Assembly (NCBI GenBank): GCA_934540955.1
Contig: CAKTCY010000029.1
Location: 1-25,961 of the forward strand
From: an uncultured Faecalibacterium sp.
Lineage (GTDB): Bacteria > Bacillota > Clostridia > Oscillospirales > Ruminococcaceae
Length of the DNA: 25,961 nucleotides
Direction: 5' to 3'
Position 1 is the stretch's first letter. Each line of letters opens with the position of its first letter. The translations under genes and the position numbers were made by a program. A model generated the notes under the pieces. That model was not told the DNA's origin, did not search any database, and was given only the letters and a program-made list of their open reading frames with translations. Below, one piece after another: positions 1-6,009 of this stretch.

Positions 1-129
1 CATAATCGGTGCATCAGATGCAGGGTCATTTCTGACTACCTCTTTTGCAATTTCACCCAGCTTACGCTGTTCCCAAGGGTCAGTGAAGCCCTTAAACCGG
101 AGGGCAGGTTTTTTCTCGTTATCCTGCAT
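1..129 (-). CDS. hsdS: Type I restriction-modification specificity subunit S, N-terminal fragment
   Basis: This is the first 43 codons of a gene that runs off the left edge. The start reads MQDNEKKPALRFKGFTDPWE and continues QRKLGEIAKEV. The pattern 'RFKGFTDPWEQRKLGEI' is the usual opening of HsdS proteins, just before the first target-recognition domain. HsdS gives the sequence specificity of the HsdR2M2S complex. The chosen ATG (129..127) lies 9 bases after GGAGG, inside the end of hsdM. An in-frame ATG at 135 overlaps the hsdM stop (ATGA) but sits too close to the binding site. The overlap means hsdS is translated with hsdM. No target-recognition domain is visible in the fragment, so the recognition sequence cannot be guessed. 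hsdR is not in the window. Confidence 0.85.
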   Translation of the reverse strand, partial: MQDNEKKPALRFKGFTDPWEQRKLGEIAKEVVRNDPASDAPIM

Positions 130-131
130 AA

Positions 132-2672
132 TCATTCACCTCCCAGCAACTTTTTGAGTTCTGCAATGCCCTGCATATCAAATTCATTTCCCTGCAGATC
201 GTCCAGCAGCCCCAGCAATTCGTGCTCGGTATCGGCGATCTGGCTCTCTACGTCCTCAAAGGTGGTTTCATATTTCTTGCAGACGGCATCCAGCTGCTTT
301 ACAAAATCGTCCAGAACGGCATCCGGCAGGCTGTTCAGATTTTCCATCAGGGGCAAGATCCACTTGCAGTGCAGCAAGTCACGCACTTCTTCATCGGTCA
401 GGTGCTCGATCACGCTCTTGGTGCGCTGGTGTAGTGCCGCACTGTCGTCCTTGACCTGCTTTTTCAGGGTCTTTTCCTCGGCAAACAGCGCGTCCACATC
501 CTTCAGAATGCTCAAAGTGGCAGGTTCTACCTCCCGCGCCTTGATGGCCTTTTTGACTTCAGCGGGAACAAAGGCACCATCGTTGACAAAATCCTGTTCC
601 TTGTCCTCCTCGCTCAGTTCGTCCAGATAGCTTTCATATTCTCCGGCAATCTCGGAAAGTCTGGTTTCCTTTGCCCGTAGTGCTGCCACTTCCTCGTGCA
701 TTTTAACGCTCTGCACCAGCTCAAAGGGCAGCACATGACCCACCCAGCCGTCCTGTACCTCGGAATCCTTTTTCAGCACCATGTTGGGGTCTACCTGTTT
801 GGTTGCGGCAAAACCCTCGGTCTGGATAATTTCAAGGTCGATGGCAATTTTCTTCCAGTCATCGTCCAAAAGTTGGTATGCCGCATAGCGGTCAACCAGC
901 GGAATTCCTGCCAGCCGTGCAAAGATTTCCCGGCTCAGGCGTTCTTCCTCGCCGGCAGCATTCAGCTGCGTCATGCCGTCGATGAGTGCGGACTTCAAGT
1001 AGGCATCAAAGTCACCGAAAGCATTCTGGAAAGCGGTCTTGAACGCCACCACGTCCGGGTGGGACAGAACAGCGTTCTTCAAATTGGCCACATTCAGACG
1101 GCAATAGGCTTCGTTGTCCGGGCTGAACAGAGCCGCTTTCAGGTGCGGGAATGCTGTCCAGTAGGCAGACAGGTCTTGCAGTTCGGCCTCGGGAATGCCG
1201 CCAAACATAGAAGCGTAAATATCCCAACTCTCAGCCTTTTCCGAGGAATCCACATACCGGGGAATGTTCAGGTTGTAATCGTTCTGAATGATCTCCGCGT
1301 AGGACACTCTGCGGGCGAACTTTTCGATTTTCTCCGGGCGTTCCTTATAAGCGTCCACAATGCGTTTGATGTCACAGGCACGTAGCTTGTTGTTTTTGCC
1401 GTCCTTTTCAAAACCTTTGGACGCATCAATAACCAGAACGTCCGAATCCTTTTTATTCTTCCGCAGCACCATGATGATGGTGGGAATGCCTGTGCCGAAG
1501 AAAATATTGGCGGGCAGACCGATGACTGCATCAATGTTGTTGCAGTCAATCAGTTTTTGGCGAATCGTACCTTCTTCACCGCCACGGAACAGAACACCGT
1601 GAGGCAGAACGATGGTCACAATGCCGTCATTGCGGATGTGATACAGGTCGTGCAGCAAAAAGGCGTAGTCTGCCTTGCCTTTGGGGGCAAGGCCGTAATT
1701 CGAAAAGCGTGGATTGCTCTCTTTGTCGTTCGGATTCCATGCCTGCGAATATGGGGGATTTGATACCACCGCATCCACAAATAGCGGGTCGTAGGTGTTG
1801 ACCGGGTCGTTTTCTTCAAAGTACGGCCAATCTTCCTCCAGCGTATCGCCGTTGCGCGTTACAATGTTGTCGGGCAGAATGCCGCGCATGACAAGGTTCA
1901 TGCGGGTCAGGTTGTAGGTATTTTCCTTCAACTCCTGTGCATAGTATTTGATGTTGTTGCCATTGCCCATATACCGTGCGGCACACTGACCAATGTTGAT
2001 TAGCAGCGAGCCGGAACCGCTGGTGGGGTCGTAAATTTTGATCTCTTCCCGATCTTTCAGGTGGTACGCCACGATTTCAGACATGAGCAGCGAAACTTCG
2101 TGCGGCGTGTAGAACTCGCCGGCCTTCTTGCCTGCGTTTGCTGCAAAGTTGCTGATCAGATATTCGTAGATAAAGCCGAGAACATCATAATCCTGCTTGC
2201 CGTCCATGGGAATATCTTTGATGAGATAGATTAGGTCGCGAATGGCCTTTGTTCGCGCTCCGGAGCTTTCACCCAGTTTGGACAGGCCGGTTTGCAGCGT
2301 AGCAAAGACACCGTCAAACACCTTTTTGTGGTGCGGGTCGATCAGTCGACTGAATGCCTGCAATGCCACCGTTACGTCGTCAGCCTTGAAGTCGCTGCCT
2401 TTGCTGATCCATGTGGAAAACAGATTTTCATAGGCGATAAAATAGCCAACATTCTTCCGAACGGTATCCACCGTTTCGGCATCGTCTTCGGTCAGATCCG
2501 GCAGATATTCGTCTGTCCAGTCATTCTCTTTCAGCCACTTAACTTCCTTGTCCGACAAAAATTTGTAAAACATGAAGCCCAGAATGTAATCCTTGTACTC
2601 GTTGGCTTCGATTTTGGAGCGCATCTTGTTGGCAGATTCCCAAATTTTCGATGCGAGTTGCTGCTTGTTCAT
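132..2672 (-). CDS. hsdM: Type I restriction-modification system DNA methyltransferase subunit M, long form
   Basis: This is the N6-adenine methyltransferase subunit of a type I restriction-modification complex; it methylates host DNA with HsdS and forms the core of the restriction enzyme with HsdR. The N-terminal helical HsdM domain covers about residues 1-150. The catalytic domain follows with GEFYTP at 185-190, the AdoMet-binding motif DPTSGSGSLL at 215-224 and the catalytic NPPY at 305-308. The methylase part ends near residue 480. About 350 further residues contain charged, probably coiled-coil stretches (roughly 650-750). At 846 residues it is much longer than classical HsdM proteins (about 500-530). 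The ATG follows GGGAGGAAC. Promoter 2763-2791 lies upstream. hsdS follows directly on the same strand. Function is certain by motif; the role of the C-terminal extension is unknown. Confidence 0.95.
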   Translation of the reverse strand: MNKQQLASKIWESANKMRSKIEANEYKDYILGFMFYKFLSDKEVKWLKENDWTDEYLPDLTEDDAETVDTVRKNVGYFIAYENLFSTWISKGSDFKADDVTVALQAFSRLIDPHHKKVFDGVFATLQTGLSKLGESSGARTKAIRDLIYLIKDIPMDGKQDYDVLGFIYEYLISNFAANAGKKAGEFYTPHEVSLLMSEIVAYHLKDREEIKIYDPTSGSGSLLINIGQCAARYMGNGNNIKYYAQELKENTYNLTRMNLVMRGILPDNIVTRNGDTLEEDWPYFEENDPVNTYDPLFVDAVVSNPPYSQAWNPNDKESNPRFSNYGLAPKGKADYAFLLHDLYHIRNDGIVTIVLPHGVLFRGGEEGTIRQKLIDCNNIDAVIGLPANIFFGTGIPTIIMVLRKNKKDSDVLVIDASKGFEKDGKNNKLRACDIKRIVDAYKERPEKIEKFARRVSYAEIIQNDYNLNIPRYVDSSEKAESWDIYASMFGGIPEAELQDLSAYWTAFPHLKAALFSPDNEAYCRLNVANLKNAVLSHPDVVAFKTAFQNAFGDFDAYLKSALIDGMTQLNAAGEEERLSREIFARLAGIPLVDRYAAYQLLDDDWKKIAIDLEIIQTEGFAATKQVDPNMVLKKDSEVQDGWVGHVLPFELVQSVKMHEEVAALRAKETRLSEIAGEYESYLDELSEEDKEQDFVNDGAFVPAEVKKAIKAREVEPATLSILKDVDALFAEEKTLKKQVKDDSAALHQRTKSVIEHLTDEEVRDLLHCKWILPLMENLNSLPDAVLDDFVKQLDAVCKKYETTFEDVESQIADTEHELLGLLDDLQGNEFDMQGIAELKKLLGGE

Positions 2673-2762
2673 ATTGTTCCTCCCAGTGGCCTACAATAGG
2701 GCGTTTTTAGAATTTTTTAATCGGACAGCCCCTCCGATTTTATGCGTGCATTCATTGAACCA

Positions 2763-2791
2763 ATTATACAAAAGTGCCACCCAGTTTGCAA
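2763..2791 (-). promoter_or_regulatory. Sigma-A promoter of hsdM
   Basis: On the minus strand a -35 box TTGCAA is followed after 17 bases by a perfect TATAAT. It lies about 90 bases upstream of the hsdM start and is the only near-consensus pair I see there. Confidence 0.7.
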
Positions 2792-2868
2792 TGCGAATGA
2801 AAAGTTTCCGTGCGGCTTTCGCCAGCAATGCAGACGTATATAAGTCTAAGAACCACAAATCCTGTAAT

Positions 2869-3042
2869 CATCACGCTTCCGTGATGGTTGCGCACTCCTA
2901 TGGCGCATCAAAAAACGTTTTGCAAAAACGCGCAGCCTGCATCCGTCGGATGTAGTTCAAGGGTTTGGGATTTCCCAACAAGCATTTTGAATTTGGATTT
3001 TGAAAAATCCAATTCAAAAATCGCAAGTTGGTACCAACTTGC
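2869..3042. repeat. Cluster of inverted repeats between hsdM and the hydrolase operon
   Basis: Five dyads lie within about 175 bases of the gene-free stretch 2673-3137. They are CATCACG/CGTGATG (2869-2886), CGTTTT/AAAACG (2916-2930), TTGGGA/TCCCAA (2965-2978), a 16-bp two-part dyad with a one-base bulge (2985-3019), and a perfect 20-bp palindrome centred on GGTACC (3023-3042). The last ends 33 bases before the -35 box of the hydrolase promoter. They could be operators, terminators or recombination sites; the sequence alone does not decide. Confidence 0.6.
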
Positions 3043-3074
3043 ACTGCTTGCCGCGAATGCGAACGCCTTTCGAA

Positions 3075-3103
3075 TTGCAAAATGATTTTTCAGTTGCTAT
3101 ACT
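3075..3103 (+). promoter_or_regulatory. Sigma-A promoter of the hydrolase operon
   Basis: A -35 box TTGCAA, a 17-base spacer and the -10 box TATACT are preceded by an extended -10 TG. The pair lies 35 bases before the GTG start of the hydrolase gene. Confidence 0.7.
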
Positions 3104-3137
3104 GGGCTTATCAAAATTTTTTCGGGAGGATGCCGCA

Positions 3138-3821
3138 GTGACTGTACAGACAATGCAAATCGGGAACAAACCTTGCCGCATTTACGGCGAAGCCAATGCA
3201 GAATACCTGCTGCTCCAAATGACTGGCGAGCACGAACTGCAAAGCATGGACAGCGAGGTAGCCGCTATTGCACAGAGTGCGCACCACTTTCTGTTTGCGG
3301 CCATTCCGGTGGAAAGCTGGAACGATGCACTTTCTCCGTGGGAAGCCCTTGCTGTCTGGGGAAAGCAAGGATTTGGCGGCAATGCTGCGGACACGCTGCG
3401 CTTTCTGACAGAACAGGTCATTCCGTCACTGAAACAACAGTTTGATCTCCCGGAAAACGTCAAAATCATTCTGGGTGGCTACTCGCTGGCCGGGCTGTTT
3501 GCTTTGTGGGCATCCACCCAGACAAATCAGTTCTACGGTGTCGCCGCCGCCTCGCCCTCGGTGTGGTTTCCGGGCTGGATGGAGTTTGAACAGCGGCACC
3601 CGATACAGACGCAGCACATTTATCTGAGCCTTGGCGACAAGGAAGAGCGCACGAAAAACGCCGTCATGGCTGCGGTGGGCGATAACATCCGTGCCCTGCA
3701 CAGCCGGCTTGCAGAGCGTGGCGTAGACTGCACGCTTGAATGGAACAGCGGCGGGTACTTTAAGGACGCTGGTTTGCGTACCGCAAGAGCATTTCGGTGG
3801 GCGATGGAGGAACACGCATGA
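3138..3821 (+). CDS. Alpha/beta hydrolase, esterase-like, with Tyr at the expected catalytic His
   Basis: This 227-residue protein looks like an alpha/beta hydrolase of the esterase type. The nucleophile elbow GGYSLAG places the serine at residue 116 (GTG start), and a GDKE acidic turn follows in the expected place. In related proteins that I recall, the catalytic His sits in a late 'GxHF' motif; here the matching segment is WNSGGYFKD, so the His seems to be Tyr (TAC, one transition from CAC). If the alignment is right the enzyme may be inactive. The GTG start is chosen because CGGGAGGA lies 7 bases upstream; the open frame extends further to 3000 without a binding site. Its stop overlaps the next start (ATGA), so the two genes were translationally coupled. 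The substrate is unknown. Confidence 0.75.
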   Translation: MTVQTMQIGNKPCRIYGEANAEYLLLQMTGEHELQSMDSEVAAIAQSAHHFLFAAIPVESWNDALSPWEALAVWGKQGFGGNAADTLRFLTEQVIPSLKQQFDLPENVKIILGGYSLAGLFALWASTQTNQFYGVAAASPSVWFPGWMEFEQRHPIQTQHIYLSLGDKEERTKNAVMAAVGDNIRALHSRLAERGVDCTLEWNSGGYFKDAGLRTARAFRWAMEEHA

Positions 3822-4245
3822 CCATTTTGATTGATGCAGACGGTTGTCCCTGACATTGCAGATTGCAAAACAGTTTGATGTTCCTGTTATCATCCTGTGC
3901 GACACAGCTCACCAAATCGAGCGGGAGGGTGCGCAGATATTGGTGTTCGATAAAGGGGCTGACAGCGTAGACTTTGCGCTGGTGAACCGGGTAAAACCGG
4001 GAGATGTGGTCGTGACACAGGACTATGGGCTGGCGAGTATATTCCTTGCCAAGTGCGCCCGGGTGCTGAATCAAAATGGTCTGGAATACACCGCCGACAA
4101 TATAGACGCTCTCATGCTGCGGCGGTATGAAAACAAAAAGCTCCTCCGTGCCGGAAAGCACCCCAAGGGGAGCCCAAAGCGGACGAAGGAGCAGGATGCC
4201 AAGTTTGCGGATACGCTTGAGAAGATCCTGAGCAAAAATTATTGA
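3818..4245 (+). pseudogene. DUF188 (YaiI/YqxD family) gene, frameshifted near the start
   Basis: Translation from the ATG at 3818, which overlaps the hydrolase stop, gives MTILIDADGCP and then TGA. This is the standard N-terminal strand and metal-site-like motif of DUF188 proteins. The rest of the family sequence continues at once in another frame (LTLQIAKQFDVPVII through VVTQDYGLAS and RTKEQDAKFADTL) to the stop at 4245. Relatives normally have about three residues ('VVD'-like) at the break, so a small deletion of a length not divisible by three is the simplest cause. A TTG at 3844 could start the remaining frame, but it has no ribosome binding site and would lack the DADGCP motif. A sequencing error cannot be excluded. 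The family function is not well established. Confidence 0.8.
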
Positions 4246-4257
4246 TACATACTTTTT

Positions 4258-4287
4258 GAAGGCTGGAGAAATCCAGCCTTCTTTTTT
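4258..4287 (+). terminator. Rho-independent terminator of the hydrolase-DUF188 operon
   Basis: A perfect 10-bp stem (GAAGGCTGGA / TCCAGCCTTC) closes a GAAA tetraloop and is followed directly by six T. Confidence 0.92.
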
Positions 4288-4347
4288 GCTAATATCGATT
4301 TGAACGATTACATCTTGGTTACAGTTTATAAGTTGTGGGTGCAGAAT

Positions 4348-4480
4348 GGCCTTTCTCGTCGGCTACCTATTGAGGGCATCTTTTTTCAAGACCACTTTCA
4401 ACTTCAGGCACTGCAGTTGTTGCAAAGTCCAACCCTCCATCGGTCGCCCCGCAGACCGACGCTATTTTAATCAAGCAGCC
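4348..4480 (+). repeat. Decayed 5' module of the duplicated RNA locus (copy 1)
   Basis: GGCCTTTCTCGTCGGCTACC with the following TGAGGGCATCTTTTTTCAAG matches the start of the full units at 4538 and 5338, and the matching module at 5151. The similarity continues weakly up to the full copy at 4481. It lacks the folded 3' core, so it looks like a truncated ancestral copy. Confidence 0.55.
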
Positions 4481-4784
4481 GCTTCAACTATACTTTCCAA
4501 GAACTTTTCGACAAATTTCTTTTTCGGGTTATATTTTGGCCGTTTTCAATGCCTACCAAGTAGAGGGATGTTTTTTCGGAAGGCTTAACCTCCGAGGATT
4601 TTCTATAAAACTCCGTTCTCTGAAAACAGAATAGCTTAATCGTCCGGTACTTCACAAAGGGTACTTCTGTAACTCGCAGCCCGGTCATAACGAAGACGGG
4701 GTGGCTGAAATGCCAATGGTGCGGTGCAAACCCGCCGCCAGACGATTCCCCACTCCTAGGGTGCCGGGGGCGAATATGGGAGCC
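4481..4784 (+). repeat. 304-bp direct repeat, copy 1
   Basis: It aligns without gaps to 5281-5584, exactly 800 bp away. I count about 32 mismatches by eye (near 90% identity). The last 164 positions, which hold the folded core, have only about 10 mismatches, and the similarity stops abruptly at 4784/5584. Confidence 0.9.
4508..4535 (+). promoter_or_regulatory. Candidate promoter of RNA unit 1
   Basis: TCGACA and TATATT are separated by 16 bases. The same positions in the second copy read TTAACA and TATATT with the same spacing, so the element is kept in both copies. Confidence 0.45.
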
Positions 4785-4892
4785 CTATATCATATTGACA
4801 CAGATGGGCTGCAAGCTTATCCGCGATGCGAGAGTTGGAATTGCTGCCAGTTCTCTTTACATTGTCACCTGACCGCAGGTGACACACTTTTT
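4542..4892 (+). ncRNA. Candidate structured non-coding RNA, copy 1
   Basis: I do not recognise an RNA family here. The predicted transcript starts just after the conserved promoter and ends at the hairpin 4863-4892. The core is closed by AATCGTCCGG (4638-4647) pairing with CCAGACGATT (4738-4747), with one C-A mismatch. Inside are CCCG/CGGG (4680-4700), TGGC/GCCA (4702-4715) and GCGG/CCGC (4721-4735). A CACTC/GGGTG hairpin (4751-4763) follows. Compared with copy 2, the differences in the core fall mainly in loops, for example 4689, 4727 and 4730. An open frame at 4701-5126 crosses it but has no ribosome binding site and no recognisable protein. It lies between an operon terminator and the excisionase gene of an integrative element. 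It could be a riboswitch-like leader, a trans-acting RNA or part of a mobile element. Confidence 0.6.
4863..4892 (+). terminator. Terminator of RNA unit 1
   Basis: A perfect 9-bp stem (TGTCACCTG / CAGGTGACA) with loop ACCG is followed by CAC and five T. Confidence 0.75.
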
Positions 4893-4984
4893 GACATTAT
4901 GAAGGCTTCTTTTAGGAGTTCACTTTTGTCTGTTTATTGTAATTCGGTTACAGAATTGCCTTGGATGCTATGGAATGACCTATT

Positions 4985-5035
4985 TCAAGGGTTCGTATAT
5001 AGAGGGATTATTTCTTCGGAGTGTCTTCTTTTACG
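4985..5035 (+). repeat. Weak partial copy of the RNA-unit 5' module
   Basis: TAGAGGGATTATTTCTTCGGAG closely follows the pattern of 4561-4582 (TAGAGGGATGTTTTTTCGGAAG). The flanks are diverged. It suggests a further decayed unit between the two full ones. Confidence 0.4.
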
Positions 5036-5150
5036 AAGGTTTGCTTGTACCCGTATGATTATCATGACAATTCCGTTTAACAGCAGACGCACGATTTGCA
5101 AATGCAAATTGCGACTTTTTTGTTAACTTTTAAAAGCATTGCTACGTTTT

Positions 5151-5280
5151 GGCCTTTCTCGATGCCTACCAAGTGAGAGCATCTTTTTCAAGAGTGCTTC
5201 GACTTTGAATACGCTTGCCGTTGCAAATTGTCTATCTCAGTTGGTTGCACAACAAACTAACAATATTTAACTCGTCGGTT
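5151..5280 (+). repeat. Decayed 5' module of the duplicated RNA locus (copy 2)
   Basis: GGCCTTTCTCGATGCCTACC and the following GAGAGCATCTTTTTCAAGA match the module at 4348. A promoter-like TTGTTA / 17 bases / TACGTT lies just upstream at 5120-5148. Like the module at 4348, it lacks the folded core. Confidence 0.55.
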
Positions 5281-5584
5281 GCTTCAACTATATTTTCCAA
5301 GAACTTTTTAACAAATTTCTTTTTCAGGTTATATTTTGGCCTTTTTCGTCGGCTACCAATTAGAGGGACAATTTTTCGGAAGCCTTAAATTCCGAAGATT
5401 TTCTATAAAAATCGGCTCCTTGAAAACAGAATAGTTCAATCGTCCGGTACTTCACAAAAGGTACTTCTGTAATTCGCAGCCCGGTCATGACGAAGACGGG
5501 GTGGCTGAAATGCCAATGGTGCGGTGTAAGCCCGCCGCCGGACGATTCCCCACTCCTAGGGTGCCGAGGGCGAATATGGGAGAC
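5281..5584 (+). repeat. 304-bp direct repeat, copy 2
   Basis: Gap-free partner of 4481-4784 at an offset of exactly 800 bp, about 90% identical by hand count. Confidence 0.9.
5308..5335 (+). promoter_or_regulatory. Candidate promoter of RNA unit 2
   Basis: TTAACA and TATATT with a 16-base spacer, at the same relative place as in copy 1. Confidence 0.45.
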
Positions 5585-5630
5585 CTTAACATATTTTTCG
5601 GGAAGTCAGCGTGTTAGCTGGCTTCTCTTA
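5342..5630 (+). ncRNA. Candidate structured non-coding RNA, copy 2
   Basis: The second copy of the unknown RNA has the cleaner fold. A 5' hairpin TTCGGAA/TTCCGAA lies at 5375-5396. The core is closed by a perfect 10-bp helix, AATCGTCCGG (5438-5447) with CCGGACGATT (5538-5547). Inside are a GTAC/GTAC pairing (5447-5464), CCCG/CGGG (5480-5500), TGGC/GCCA with loop TGAAAT (5502-5515) and GCGG/CCGC (5521-5535). After the closing helix comes CACTC/GGGTG with a 3-base loop (5551-5563) and a possible CCC/GGG closure (5548-5550 with 5578-5580). A 9-bp hairpin at 5602-5625 probably ends it. The excisionase gene starts about 90 bases later, so a leader role for the xis-int genes is possible for this copy; copy 1 has no gene after it. 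Confidence 0.6.
5602..5630 (+). terminator. Hairpin ending RNA unit 2
   Basis: GAAGTCAGC pairs with GCTGGCTTC (9 bp, one G-T pair) around a 6-base loop. The T-run behind is weak (TCTTA, then CACTTTTATC), so it may terminate only partly and let transcription into xis-int. Confidence 0.5.
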
Positions 5631-5719
5631 CATATCACTTTTATCCTCAAGTTTTACCCAAGCTTTTTCAAATTATCAGTTTTCATGGCACGATCATCTG
5701 CCATATCCAAGGAGGGTCT

Positions 5720-5995
5720 ATGAAGTTTAACGATACCTATTCCCAGATGTTTCCCGGCTATTCCGATGCCGTCAGCCTTCAGCAGGCTGCGGAGATGCTT
5801 GGTCTGAACCGCCACACGGTCGGGGAACTGATCCGTTCCCGCCGCCTGTTTGCGCTTAAAATCGGCCGCACCTACCGTATCCCGAAGCTGAGCGTGATCG
5901 AGTTCCTGCTCACCGGGCAGAGCACCTTCCCGGCTGGAAATCCGCCGCTGGATGTGGTATGCTGTGGGTGCAGCAACGGACAGCACGCCTGTTGA
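5720..5995 (+). CDS. xis: Excisionase-family helix-turn-helix protein
   Basis: A 91-residue protein with the excisionase/MerR-like winged helix fold at about residues 15-62. It shows the sequence LQQAAEMLGLNRHTVGELI, then a short wing and 'FALKIGRTYRIPKLSVIEFL', the usual ending of this domain. Such proteins bind near attachment sites and push a tyrosine recombinase towards excision, or act as small regulators. The ATG follows AAGGAGGG by 4 bases. The integrase gene starts 14 bases after its stop, so the two form an operon. The C-terminal 25 residues with two Cys pairs (VVCCGCSNGQHAC) are unusual for the family and of unknown use. Confidence 0.8.
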   Translation: MKFNDTYSQMFPGYSDAVSLQQAAEMLGLNRHTVGELIRSRRLFALKIGRTYRIPKLSVIEFLLTGQSTFPAGNPPLDVVCCGCSNGQHAC

Positions 5996-6009
5996 CCCAA
6001 AGGAGGTTT

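Noticed and set aside
3844..4245. Treating the DUF188 sequence as an intact gene from TTG 3844
   Set aside because: No ribosome binding site, loss of the DADGCP motif, and the true start with that motif is visible at 3818 in another frame.
4701..5126. 141-codon open frame across RNA unit 1
   Set aside because: It has no ribosome binding site, no recognisable protein sequence, and the equivalent frame is not kept in copy 2.
4348..5375. Possible CRISPR array from the repeated GGCC...CTACC module
   Set aside because: The copies are irregularly spaced (about 150 to 430 bp), differ in sequence, and no cas gene is nearby.
5441..5584. Possible known riboswitch (cobalamin: GGTG-AA-CCC like block; guanidine-I: CTAGGGT-CCG block)
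   Set aside because: The diagnostic second halves (the B12 box, or CTGGTCCGAGAG) are absent, and no fitting transporter or enzyme gene follows. The likeness is limited to a few bases.
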